This document shows, in pieces, positions 1-11,075 of a stretch of 64,000 nucleotides of DNA. The notes below the pieces were generated by a model. That model made no database searches and had not been told where the DNA came from. It saw nothing but the letters and a program-made list of their open reading frames with translations. A program made the translations under genes and the position numbers. The stretch's first letter is position 1, and each line of letters begins with the position of its first letter. The stretch spans positions 11,398,922 to 11,462,921 of the forward strand of contig CM074185.1 of the NCBI GenBank assembly GCA_037179385.1, read 5' to 3'. This DNA comes from Holothuria scabra. Taxonomy: Eukaryota > Echinodermata > Holothuroidea > Aspidochirotida > Holothuriidae.

Positions 1-1303
1 TCTTGCTTGGTAGACGCAACTACAGACTTCCACAAGAATGCGTTTTTATTATGGTATTTGCGTCTCAGGTAGCAGTTTTTAAGTCTTGCTAACAAAAAGT
101 GTGTGGAATGTAATAAAACAAAGTGGACTACTTAGAACAAATTTTAGAAAAGATCCTGTACAATTCTAAAGTTTTGTATTTTTGGCATTGTAATTTGTCC
201 ATGTTGATCCTGTAAATTAATTCCATAGAATAATTCATTTTGGTTATTCGTTTTGGTAGCTCTGCACATGGACACATCCTCCAAATCGTTGGGATGAACA
301 AACCAATCCCACACCTACTACACATACTTAAAATTCTTTTTTGATTCAGCTGTAGCATAAGGAGGAATCCCAAGTTGCAGTCTTGTGCAAGTGGTTTTTT
401 CTAAATTGTCTTTTTGGTGTAAAAATTGTCATTTTAATCTGCTGTAAAGTAGCACTGAGACCCATGTTTTTGTTCGACTTGTCTAGACATGTAGTGTTGC
501 AGGTGTACCCCACAATTCCATGCTGCAACCAATTACCAAACTATCTTATAAAATGAAAAGAACTGATTATGGTAATTGATAATATGTGAAAAGGAGGGTG
601 TGTGCTGCTGAAATATTTCTTCTAGAAAACTCCCTGGGCATGGTAACGTAACTTTCCTTAAAATGAAAGCTTGAAAGGAAACGTAACACCTCTCTCCACA
701 TCACAAATTTTCATTATTAATTAAAGTAACTCATGTTTATTCACGTTTGAAGTGCAATTGAATAATTATACCATAGAGTGACTAATATCTGCTTGACTTT
801 GATGGGAATGAGAGAGTTTGGTCATTGCTGCATAGAACTCTGGGACACAGATTGGGATATGCAAACCAAAGTTACGACATAGTGTACAGTGTTCGCTTGT
901 TTTCATGCATTTCCTGTTTACAATGCTAAGCATAGTAGGCTAAGTGTCCAGCCTAGCGGAACAAAAATAGGGGTCTCAGTCCTACTTTTCTGCAGATTAA
1001 AAAATTTGTTACACAAAAAATAATTTAGACACAGTCTACTGCATAAAACAACACTTAAGATTCCTCCTTATGTTATAGATGTATTAAGAAAGAATAATCT
1101 CATAAAATTTTTTATGTAAGCTCAAATTTTGGAACATATATTGTATGTTGGAGATAATTGGTGTGTTTATCCTGACGAATTGGAGGATGTTCGCATGTGC
1201 ACAGCCAGAAGAATAAAATACCAAAGTTTTGTATTGTGCCTATTCTTATGAGTTTTAGTCTGTGAACCTGAAATTAGCTGTTACATTTGGCTATCAACAG
1301 ACC
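1..1303. other. Intergenic, no gene recognised
   Basis: AT-rich sequence with only short open frames on either strand. None resembles a known protein or the exons of the gene array further right. No repeat with clear termini was seen before the MITE at 1304. Confidence 0.5.
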
Positions 1304-1438
1304 TCAACCCTTTACCATTGTGCTCCAGTCGGGGAAAATTTTCACACAGTTTTGAGCTCCGCATGAAACAGTAAAGATGGGTGACAGCCGCGCTCTTCAT
1401 ATGGGTCCAAAAGGACCCAATCAGTGGTAAAGGGTTAA
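1304..1438. mobile_element. Short TTAA-type MITE, internally deleted
   Basis: The ends read TCAACCCTTTACCATTG and a TGGTAAAGGGTTAA inverted counterpart. The body shares the 'gggtccaaaaggaccc' and 'gggtgacagccgcgctc' blocks with the full-length copies at 1524, 12071 and 20109, but the middle is missing. TTAA ends with a CCCTTT terminus are typical of piggyBac-like non-autonomous elements; that family assignment is inferred from termini only. Confidence 0.65.
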
Positions 1439-1523
1439 AATAAGTCTGTGAAGTGTGTTTACTACAAAGCTGATGCCACTGTCTCCACATCTGTGCCCAG
1501 CCCTGTGCTGCAGATACTATAGA
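1439..1523. repeat. Dispersed repeat, inverted partner at 13201-13290
   Basis: About 85 bp lying between two MITE copies. Its reverse complement is strongly similar to 13201-13290; both share the core 'gacagtggcatcagcttt' and 'tatctgcagcac'. It has no coding character and is otherwise unclassified. Confidence 0.6.
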
Positions 1524-1821
1524 TTAAACCTTTACCATTGTGCTCCAATCAGGGCATATTTGCGCGCCTCTGGAGTGGGCAGAAAAGCGGACGTAGCATG
1601 CCCCCCCATCAGTTTTCGTAGGTTATTGACCTCGTGACCTTAAAGTATTGTCTCTCTCATTGTTGTGGCCGAATTTTCGGGTAGCTACTCGCAGTTTCTC
1701 TAACTCTCGAATTTTTGGGTAGCTACTAGCAGTTTTGAGCTCCGCTAGGAACAGTAAAGATGGGTGACAACCGTGCTCTCCGTATGGTTCCAAAAGCACC
1801 CAAAGAATGGCAAAGGCTTAA
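1524..1821 (-). mobile_element. TTAA-flanked piggyBac-like MITE
   Basis: About 298 bp bounded by TTAA on both sides, with degenerate inverted ends (ACCTTTACCATTG on the left, ATGGCAAAGGCTTAA on the right). The interior matches the copy at 20109-20367 in reverse orientation, including 'gtggccgaattttcgggtagctac' split by local divergence. It is older than the 20109 copy judging by end mismatches. Confidence 0.7.
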
Positions 1822-1959
1822 AATAATTACCCCCCCCCCAAAAGGGGTCACTTTTGCCATGAAGTATGGCTTTACATACAACAGAGGTGTCAACCTTTCC
1901 TTTTCATCTGCTGTGAACCATTTGTTGAGGTAGCTTTAAAATATCACCCCCTTGTGCAT

Positions 1960-2155
1960 GTTTGGTCAAATGGAAAGGGCATCGCCCTCTCTAGCACGAA
2001 GGCCTGGGTTCCATTCCCAAGCCGAGTCATACCAAAGACCAAAAATGGAACCTACTGCTGTTGTGGCTGATGGTCCCCATAAGCAATGAAAAACAAGCCA
2101 GTTAGCCATAACAACTAGAAAAAAGTTGTAGGTTGGAAACTGGTCTGTTAAACTC
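1960..2155 (+). mobile_element. tRNA-derived SINE-like repeat
   Basis: Contains a B-box-like GGGTTCCATTCCC at about 2007-2019 and an A-box-like stretch ('tggtcaaatggaaag') about 40 bp upstream. A tail region ('cctactgctgttgtggctgatgg', 'cataagcaatg') recurs at 10908-11075 and partly at 25184-25345. Box spacing and shared tail support a tRNA-related SINE family. No functional tRNA fold is claimed. Confidence 0.5.
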
Positions 2156-4979
2156 TATCTTACAAGATCAAACTTCAAAGAAGATGAATAATAATTGACG
2201 AATAATTAATATTTTCATCACACTTGACGTACTAAACCCAGAGTTGTAATGATTTACCCAATTTTGCAGTCCAGTCAAGTCATTTACTACTTTACATGTA
2301 ACTTGTGTTGAGTTAGTGACAAGAGTCACTGTGCTGTTTCTGTGAGGCAAATCATGATACCATTCCTCAAGTCATTTCCCTTTTGAAGTTTGGCGACTTT
2401 AAGCCATGATTCATTACAACTCTATTTAAAACTAAGCTTTTGCATTCAGGACCCACTCTTCAGTGACAAAGGGATCATTTTCACCAAAAATCATCACCAT
2501 CTATTACATTGCCCAAAAGTGTAGAATGTAACGATTTTTACATTTTTCCTTTTCCATAAAGTTCATAAACATGTCAAACATACCAGCCCTTACAGACTCT
2601 TTTATGTTAGTGGACAATTGATGTCATGTACGTCATGTAGAATCTAATTTGTCTACATTTTGGGTGCAATCGTGAAATCACTTCATTTTCAAAACCCAAC
2701 GTGCATGCATATGTTCCTGCGCATGTTCTATACCAACCAGTGACATAAGCGTGAATGGTCTACTCTGTAAGCAAAATGGGTAGAAGATATTTTGGTTGCA
2801 ACCTTTATGTAAGATGTTGATTGGCTGAAAACTGGCCATGTATATGTAACACTTTTTGTTGTTTACCGAGTATAGATACACTGAAGAGGTCTTTCAGATA
2901 AGAAAAAACATGAAAATTAGTGTTTCATAATGTTGAATGGTGGAAAATTTGTGAATATTTTTCAAGTAAAAGATTCCACACAGATGTAAGTCGAAACATC
3001 CCCTTCACTGTAGCCAATCACAGCGTCATCACGTTATCACAGATAATTTTTTGTGCAAATGAGTTGCAGAATTAAAATCGGAAAAAATTATGATAATAAG
3101 ATTGCCCCTTTAAATCTGAACCTGTCTGTTTTGTGAAAGTATCCATATTTCCTTCAACTTTAGTACCAGAAATAAAGTAGGTTTTGACATTAATTGTGAT
3201 ATGAGATTTTAAAAGTGAAAACTTTTTGTTTACATTTCAGCTGCTAATACCCCATGATTTTCATATGTAACAATTGTTTTCGATAGAACTTGTTAAGATT
3301 GAAATCAACTGTTGTATTGAAATTGTTTGAAAATTATTGACATAATTGAGCAAAATGCACCTGCATTTATGATTGACATTTTCATTGAAAAATCATCACT
3401 GAAAGAATTACTGTTTATAATGTTTTAAAGCTGGTTTCAATCGTTGAAAAAGGCAAATGAGGGACATTTTTGTGTCGTTTGGATTTAGGCATATCCCTTC
3501 ACTTTACTATCTGAAATAGCCTATTGTGCAAAATATACTCTTTCCTTAAAATTTGCATAGGCTATTCTAATGAATTGTGTGTCTGTGCAGCTAGTTTTTA
3601 TGGGGATTGGGGTGGGGAATTGAGTGTGGGGGGTGGGGGGGGGGGTGGGGGGATGGTCAGGGGGTCAAAGATAATTTATACACTTGCATTGGAAAAGGTG
3701 TAGTTATCAAAGGGATGAAAGAAAGTTGGTTGGTGGTTTTGTATGGCTTACAAAAGTATGGGTCAGAAACCTTTGGGACAAATTGTATATTTTGTGTACT
3801 AACTTTTCTACACAGATTTGGCTAGAACTGTTAGGTGAAAGACTGGTCCTAGGCATCTCATTACACTTAATCAACTTGCTAAACTTTTCACTTTAATGAA
3901 AACTTCCTTATGTCTGGGAAGTCAGCTAAATGTCACGTGATGAGAAATGGAATAGAAGGTTGAAGAATGCAAGATAATGTATGTTTCTCTTTATTGAAGT
4001 TTTCACTGCAGTGAATGTCGATGTTTTGCAGTGAATGCCAATTAATTCACCGAGGACGGCCTCTTAAACCCCTTCAGCATCAAAAATTGCCCTAAAATGT
4101 GATTAAGGGACAAAAGGAGAAACCCAAGCAAACAATCCATTATTGAAAAAGTCCATTTTTTCTCCTTTGGGTTGGAAAGGCGGTTGTGGATGAGCTCAGT
4201 GCTGTTTCACAAGTTCCTGTTGTATCTAGAATTCATATCTTATAAGAATTATGGAAATTTGTGAGTGCAATTGTTTGAATAATTTGATTTGTTGAAATAT
4301 TTAATGTTCAAGGTGAGATGAATTACGACTGATGTCACCTCCGCCAGCTAATCTGCACTAACCCATGACCACATGATAGCGATGAATAACACTAGCACAT
4401 GACCACTAATTCTGAAATCAGATGTTGGGGGACTAGTGAGATATTTTAAAGAGACAATCAGAGTTTGCTGTTACAAGTTTTTCACCAATTTAATTCGGCA
4501 CCACAATCATACATTGAGTTAGAACTAACAAAACATGATCTGCCGTCGTGGTCTGACGTTGTGATAGGACACCGTATGGATGAGGCTGTCTAGACTTGCA
4601 TCTGCGTGGAATTTTGTTACCCGAACAAAATTACACTCGACTGTCATTGCCACAGAATTGATTTTTCTTCTCACTTAAAAGACCTCTTCAATATTTTTTG
4701 ATTCTGGTAAGTAATCAATTTGAAAAAGGAAAAACAAAGTGCTGGAACAAAAGTTGAGTACTTGATCTCGAAGTATGGTTGCCCTTTTAAAATATTTAAC
4801 GTAGAATGATTAAATCCCAGGCGTAAACCCCATGTAGACTTAAATTGCAATGGTGTCTAATGGATGTTATTTATTGCCATAGGGGTCAACATGCATGTCA
4901 TGATGGATCCCCAAACTGAGGGAATGAATTGGGAAAATTTGAAAAAGAATGTGGAGATTTTTCCTTTCTTGTCATTTTT
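2156..4979. other. Intergenic, no gene recognised
   Basis: AT-rich with short open frames only. The notable item is a guanine-rich tract at 3602-3665, listed separately. No homology to the array exons was seen on either strand. Confidence 0.5.
3602..3665 (+). repeat. G-rich tract with G-quadruplex potential
   Basis: Several runs of four or more G, including one of about 13, lie within some 60 bases. The spacing satisfies the simple four-run quadruplex rule many times over. It is a low-complexity tract with no visible transposon termini around it. Confidence 0.6.
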
Positions 4980-5024
4980 GATTCCTTGCCGTAGGCAGGC
5001 AAGGAATCTATGCGATGGTGATGT

Positions 5025-5073
5025 CGTGTGTGTGTGTGTGTGTGTGTAGGTGTGTGTGTATGTGTGTTTGTGA
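5025..5073 (+). repeat. (GT)n microsatellite
   Basis: Imperfect GT repeat with AG and AT interruptions, directly abutting the first 156-bp unit. This is the placement expected inside pearl/HINE-type elements. Confidence 0.85.
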
Positions 5074-5078
5074 CACTT

Positions 5079-6638
5079 GCTTGTAAACACGATATCTTAA
5101 GATAGGAATGTCCGACACTTTTCATATTTGGTACATAGATTTATCATGTTGAGAGGGAGAACCCTATGGTTTTTGGTGGAGGTCAAAGGTCATTTGAGGT
5201 CACCAGCGGTAAAACTGCGACAATTTCAAAAATAGCTTGTAAACACGATATCTTCAGATAGGAGTGACCGACACTTTTCATACTTGGTATATAGATTTGT
5301 CATATTGAGAAGAAGAACCCTATTGTTTTTGGTAGAGGTCAAAGGTCATTTGAGGTCACCAGCGGTAAAATTGCGAAAACGCCGAAAATGGCTTGTAAAC
5401 ACGATATCTTCAGATAGGATAGCCCGACAATTTTCATATTTGGTATATAGATTTGTCATGTTGAGAGGAAGATCCCTATTGTTTTTGGTAGAGGTCAAAG
5501 GTCATTTGAGGTCACCAGCGGTAAAATTGCGAAAACACTGAAAATGGCTTGTAAACATGTTATCTTCGGTTAGGAGAGACCAACACTCTTCATATTTGGT
5601 ATATAGATTTTTCATGTTGAGAGAGAGAAGCCTATTGTTTTGGGTAGACGTCAAAGGTCATTTCAGGTCAATAGCAGTAAAATTGCGAAAACTTCGAAAA
5701 TGGCTTGTAAACACGATATCTTCAGATAGGAGTGACCGACACTTTTGATACTTGGTATATAGATTCTTCATAAGGAGAAAAAGAACTCTATTGTTTTTGG
5801 TAGAGGTCAAAGGTCATTTGAGGTCACCAGCGGTAAAATTGCGAAAACGCCGAAAATGGCTTTTAAACACGATATCTTCAGATAGGATTGCCCGACAACT
5901 TTCATACTTGGTATATAGATTTGTCATGTTGAGAGGAAGAACGCTATTGTTTTTGGTAGAGGTCAAAGGTCATTTGAGGTCATCAGCGGTAAAATTGCGA
6001 AAGCACTGAAAGTGGCTTGTAAACACGATATCTTCAAAAAGGAGTGACAGATACTCTTCATATTTGGTATATAGATTTGTCATGTCGAGAGAAAGAAGCC
6101 TATTGCTTTTGGTAGAATTCAAAGTTCATTTGAGGTCACCAGCTGTAAAATTGGGAAAATCCTGAAAATGGCTTTTAAACATGATTTCTTCAGATAGGAG
6201 TGACCGACACTTCTCATGCTTGGTATATAGGTTTGTCATGTTGAGAGGAAGAAGTCTATTGTTTTTGGCTGAGGTCAAAGGTCATTTGAGGTCATCAGCG
6301 GTAAAAATGTGAAAACACCGAAAATGGCTTGTAAACATGATATCTTCAGAAAGGATTGCCCGACAATTTTCATACTTGGTGTATAGATTTTTCATGTTGA
6401 GAGAAAGAACCCTATTAATTTTGGTAGAGGTCAAAGGTCATTTGAGGTCACCAGCGGTAAAATTGCCAAAACTTCGAAAATGGCTTGTAAACACAATATC
6501 TCCAGATAAGAGTAACAGATACTTTTCATATGTCGTATATAGATTTGTCATGTTGAGAGAAAGAAGCCTATTGTTTTTGGTAGAGGTCAAAGGTCATTTG
6601 AGGTCACCAGGGGTAAAATTGGGAAAATTCTGTGCCTA
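5079..6638 (+). repeat. Ten tandem 156-bp units with a DR1/DR4-like motif in each
   Basis: Units start at 5079, 5235, 5391, 5547, 5703, 5859, 6015, 6171, 6327 and 6483. Each begins near GCTTGTAAACACGATATC. The internal motif AGGTCA A AGGTCA starts at 5180, 5336, 5492, 5648, 5804, 5960, 6116, 6272, 6428 and 6584, exactly 156 bp apart each time. In most units TTTG and a third AGGTCA follow. Units 4 and 7 have mutated first half-sites. The unit length is divisible by three, so long in-frame open stretches appear (5284-5541, 5557-5748, 5752-6009, 6337-6639, all one frame), but stops interrupt them and I do not call a gene. Confidence 0.9.
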
Positions 6639-6707
6639 AAATGTAAAGAAAAATCTATCAAGCACTGTCAATTTGAAAGCAGGTAAGGTATTTGATGGCA
6701 AGGAATC

Positions 6708-7507
6708 ACTAAGCCTTTTGGCTTTCTGGCTTATGGACGTCTCAAGGTTGTATGAACTGAGCTTAGTTTGGTACAGGATTTTCTTCAAAACAATGCATTG
6801 AAGAGTAACTTAATCAATAAATTGAGATCCTATGGAAAATTTACACCTTTCTTGATGAAAATCGTGTTTAACGAATATTCTCAATGGGAGAGAGAAAAGA
6901 AGGCAAAAGATTACAATAACTGCGCACTGTGACCTGTTGAAACAGATTTATGATAAGATACTTATGCTGCACGGCTGGGTGTTCAGTGAGTTGACCGCTA
7001 TGAATACTCCCACATTCGCCAGAAATATTACACCGCACCCGATCTGAAAACCTTGTTTGAACAAACCGATTCTTCCCTTATTCTTGGCTTTCTCATGGAG
7101 AGTAAACTTCATAGAAGTTTCTGACATGACTCCCGTCTTGCTGCAATCTTTTTAGGAGAATTTGAGCCCATCCCCTTTTACATTTTTACTTTTTACTTTA
7201 CCTTTTTTCAGGTAGTTTTACCCCCAACATAACTTTATCCAACTTGGAGACACTATATAACACATTCGTGTTGGTGTGTCGTAAAACCCCATCAAACTAA
7301 CTATGTATTCAGTGGGGTGTGGGTCTTTTCAACGGGAAAGCTCATGGGACTCTTTGAATGTCTCATAGGAACAAACGGAGTCTCATACATTCCTTCTGGT
7401 CTCATTAATTTCCATTAGAATTTCCCATTCGTTCCAATTCGTTCTCTTCAAAAATTCTTATGGCAGTTTATTGGACTTCACAGCTTTGTGGGCAATCCAT
7501 GATATTA
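6708..7507. other. Intergenic downstream of copy A
   Basis: No gene or clear repeat was seen. It is the 3' flank of the minus-strand copy A. No convincing poly(A) signal was identified. Confidence 0.4.
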
Positions 7508-8831
7508 TCATGGAAAACCATTTAACTCCCACTCGCTGTTGATAAAACAAGGATAAGTTATTCCAATCAACCTCTTTCCTTCAAAATGGTATCCTCTCAC
7601 ACTCTTCAAGGGAGTGCCTTCTGCAATGACGGATTTCTCTCGAAAAATTCCCGTCATTCTTAAAATTGTCGTTCTCACGGGACAATGAATTCCTTCATAC
7701 CGGTTAGAGAAGCAGAAATTACCTCCAACCTCTTCTAGTTGGATCCTGTGATCCTTTAAGGTATTACACGCACTGTGATTCCATCCAGCCTCATCACACT
7801 CGGTAAAATCCATTCTCTCGGGGAACCAGGAATCCTAGAATATAGACGATACCCCATAATCCCCTTCTCCTTGGCAACCGCCACTACTCTCGGCTTGAAT
7901 TATAATGGTATCAACGTCCCGTTTCACCATCATAACGTCACCAGCCTCTAAAATCTCCACCTGATCGATGGCGAAAGAGAAATTGAGTCTATTGAAGGAT
8001 TTCCTCGGGGCAGTTGAGAAGTATGCCAGTCCAAGAGAAACATGTCCAGTGTCCACCATTATTTTGAGAAAGCCGCTGGACACATTTCCATCCATCGAGA
8101 GTTGATGTCCCACTATTATTGATACCCTCGACTGAACACTTTTCAAAAAGTGTTCACGCACATCTACAAGAAGAAAAAATATGGTTTTCATTATGGGCGT
8201 AGCCAGGATTCTGTCTTGTAAGGTTTTTCGTTTTTTTGGTGGTAATGTGGTGGTAGGGACATTGGGGTGGGACATAAGGTGTACCCCTGCCATATGGCTA
8301 TGAAGAAAAATGTTTTCTTTTAGGTCTTCAGATGCGAAATGGTACAATATTCCTGCCCCAAAAGTAATACACTTTAAAGTGATCACTTTGTGGCCATTTT
8401 TGCTACTATTTTATTTCCAGGCTGGGAAGACCCCCTCTTGGATACTCGTCTGATACTCATTTAAATTTAGTTAATTTCATGAAAGCATTATGTATCTTTA
8501 ATCAAACTATAGCTTGCATATTTTTTCAGGGAGCGAGGGGTAGCTTTACTAGCGTATTCTGCTGGTTATAGGCAGGAACTGAAATTTATGGATTTATAAA
8601 CCTAAATTACTCGCCTGCATTGTGAGTGTCTTCTTGTCTAGTGCGTCGTTGTATTTCAGCTTCGACTTTTTCGAAAGGAACATCAAATTGGGCGACTATC
8701 ATTCTGACATCTTGGCTAAGCATGTCCTGGATTTGTTCCCCGGTCACGGTTTGTTTTATCCTTCCGGTAAACAAAACAATAGCCAAATAGAAGAAAGAAA
8801 AAGCTGTTGCATCCTGGTAAATCGTTGCCAT
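7508..8831 (-). pseudogene. Copy A: divergent inverted member of the secreted 8-Cys family, one in-frame TAG
   Basis: Exon 1 is 8831 to 8615 (72 codons plus one base). It has a hydrophobic segment at residues 9-22 that looks like a signal peptide, and ends in a segment with EIQRRT, the counterpart of EIYRRT in copies B-F. Exon 2 is 8163 to 7508 and joins in the same phase 1. The acceptor is TTCTTGTAG; the phase-conserving donor is GC (CAG|GCGAGT). The last ~100 residues align to copy B without gaps, keeping SWFP, TGIFREKS, GYHF and TYPC. Oddities: a TAG at 7835-7837 stands as one extra codon between SIF and DSW; a ~9-residue insertion follows the NFS sequon; conserved cysteines 1 and 5 are His and Ile; a C-terminal tail extends ten residues past the PC motif's usual end. 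It may be a pseudogene, or a gene whose TAG is read through or removed by an unseen splice. Function is unknown. Confidence 0.72.
8164..8614 (-). other. Intron of copy A (GC-AG)
   Basis: 451 bp between the exons. GC at 8614-8613 is the donor that keeps the family's phase-1 junction; a GT two bases into the next codon would change phase. It is by far the shortest intron in the family here. Confidence 0.6.
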
Positions 8832-10080
8832 TTTCGACGTGTTTCTTCATTTATGGTCTCACCACAAGGGTTTCAAGCTTGCTACACAATATTTGCTGGA
8901 TTTTGAATAATGCTATATTTTAAATAAAACCAGGTTGTAAAGTTCCATGATAGAATTAAGACACCGTTTTAACGGCCACAGGAATAACGGAGCTGAATGA
9001 GCATGCTAGTCATTTGTTATAACATATATGCATTTTTCGAAATTTGTGTTACATACAAGAGGGAAAATGCCGAGTTGAAACAAAAATTTCACATGCACTC
9101 ACCAGTTTTCTGTTTCAGTACAATGGTTTTATAGACAATTCCAACATATGATGGTATTTGTGTAGCTTACCCCCATGCATTATAAAAGTAATTGGCTTGC
9201 AATAAAATGCACGCCGAATAGAGTTCATGTGTTTTCAACATTTTTTTTTTTTTTTTTGTAGAGGGAGGGGAGCGGAGGATAATCATTTTCAAGAAAAATA
9301 CTGTTCGGAAAAAGTGAATGAGCCGGCAAAATTCTTGAATATCTAGGGGACGTGTCGCGCTGCAGCTTCAGGATTGCACCCTGAAAATATGTCAGCACGA
9401 AAATTGGCGAGACTTTCATGTGCGACCCCTTTAAATTATAAATTCAGGAAGGGTGGTTTCGCTTTGTAAAAAGAGAAGGGGTAATGCGTAAGTTGGATTG
9501 ATGATTCGGTATTTCCCTCTGTCAACCAGATCATCATAAATTACGAATCTTTTCACAAATAACTCTGGAACAGTACTATATGCCAGGGTTATCGTGAGAA
9601 TTCCATATTCGAATTGTGTTAATCTGAAGTTCAAACCGGGAAAGCAGAATAATTACTACAGCTACGTGTATATTATAGATGGCCATTAGTTCGCAGGGGA
9701 ACAGTTAAAACAATTGACAGAGTCACCCGCAGGCGAGAGGACCCAATCACAAAAGACGTCAATGTTTTTAATCGCAAAAAAGAGCAAAGAAGAAGTATTA
9801 GCCTCTCTGCTCTGAGAAACTGTAAAATTGAAATGAAGTGAACTGATGAACTTGCAAACTGAATTTTCAAGAGTGATCTTGTCGTGAACTTGTCGTGAAA
9901 TAGTCAGAGGTAAACTTGTCGCATGTTATTAAAGCCGAAGTGGGACATTTATGGTATCTTGTGCACAGGTAAAGAGATCATTTACAGTGAGCCACTAGGG
10001 AGGAGAGGAAAGACCGAAAGTAAGCAAGAAAGATTTCAGGGTTATCAAATTAATATGGGAGTGTTTCAGTGGATTTTTTG

Positions 10081-10140
10081 GGCGATGCGCACTGTTTAAC
10101 AAGAAATTTCCTAACTGGCTAACAATAGCCCTAATCCCTA
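10081..10140 (+). repeat. Dispersed repeat, partner at 60783-60842
   Basis: Shares 'caagaaatttcctaact' followed by 'gctaacaat' and 'ctaatcc' with 60783-60842 in the same orientation. Too short and degenerate to classify. Confidence 0.45.
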
Positions 10141-10907
10141 AACTAATCCCTAACTCTAACGAAGAATACAATCGATACAATACAATGGCAACAACCAATC
10201 AAGGAACACCTTGTTAAACTGTGTGCATCTACTGGTGGGTTTTCGGGTGCATGTCAAAGGTGTGCTTATTTGTAAACTATGTAACAAAGCCGTTGGGATT
10301 CCTTGAGAAAGGTACGGCACTGTTATTTTTTGTTTTGTTTACTCCTTGTGCACTTGGGTCTCTTTATGGATGCTTATTATTATCAAGACATTTAAGTAAT
10401 TTAATAAACATTTATGTTTTGTGGAATGACAGCAGTCATGTTATTCAAAAATTTTCTGATAAACTGAACCACTTCCACCCGCTTACCTCGGGTGCAAAGT
10501 AAACTGGCGCCTTAGAACTTTACCCTTACGTGGCCTATGTAGGTTTGCTACCCGTATCTCCATGAATCAGAACAACCATTCACTGAAGGAATTAAACGCT
10601 TATCTGAACCTTTTCCCCCCTTCGTAAACACGTTTAGATGATAAACACATGTGTTTCATTCCTAAACATTTCGCTTTTAAACTGTCACGTTTAATTTCTG
10701 TAATAAGTGTCTAACATCTATACATGTTAAGAATTAAACGCGTTTATAAAAGGCGAGGGCAAAATTAGTGTTTAGTTACAGAACACATTTTTTCTTTTCT
10801 TTTCGTTTCTTTTAGTAGAAGAGCAACTGCCTCATCGGGTACTGTTGAACGTTTGGAACTCTTCCATCACAAAATGCTTAGGCGGAACATCACGTATAAC
10901 GACAATA

Positions 10908-11075
10908 GACTCTAATAGGACCTACTGCCGTTGTGCCTGATGCTCCGCATAAGCAATGGAGTAGTTAAAAAAAGCCAGTGAGCTACAAGTGGAGGAAAGG
11001 CCGTGGTAGGCTCGACTTGAGCCAATAGGTTGGAAAATGAGCCGTTAACTCCACCTAACTAACTAACTCTATCAC
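10908..11075 (+). mobile_element. SINE-like tail fragment
   Basis: Shares 'cctactgccgttgtg', 'cataagcaatg' and a 'taggttggaaa' block with the SINE-like repeat at 1960-2155, and ends in a CTAA-type short tandem tail (ctaactaactaact). The tRNA-like head is not evident, so this looks 5'-truncated. Confidence 0.45.

Larger units (their letters stand above)
4980..6707 (+). mobile_element. Pearl/HINE-like element carrying a 156-bp tandem core
   Basis: The left arm starts with a perfect 11-bp hairpin, GATTCCTTGCC (4980-4990) and GGCAAGGAATC (4998-5008). A GT microsatellite follows at 5025-5073, then ten 156-bp core units at 5079-6638, then a right arm where GGCAAGGAATC recurs at 6697-6707. Arm, microsatellite, tandem core of about 150-165 bp and arm is the architecture described for pearl-type elements of bivalves and Helentron-associated (HINE) elements. 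Assignment rests on architecture only; exact outer ends are uncertain. Confidence 0.5.

Noticed and set aside
4857..5125. His/Thr-rich minus-strand open frames over the GT microsatellite
   Set aside because: Pure translation of a dinucleotide repeat.
5284..6639. Repetitive open frames across the 156-bp array, read as a 52-residue repeat protein
   Set aside because: Stops interrupt the frame in several units and the open stretches follow simply from a unit length divisible by three. No start or splice context was seen. Kept as a repeat and noted as a finding only.
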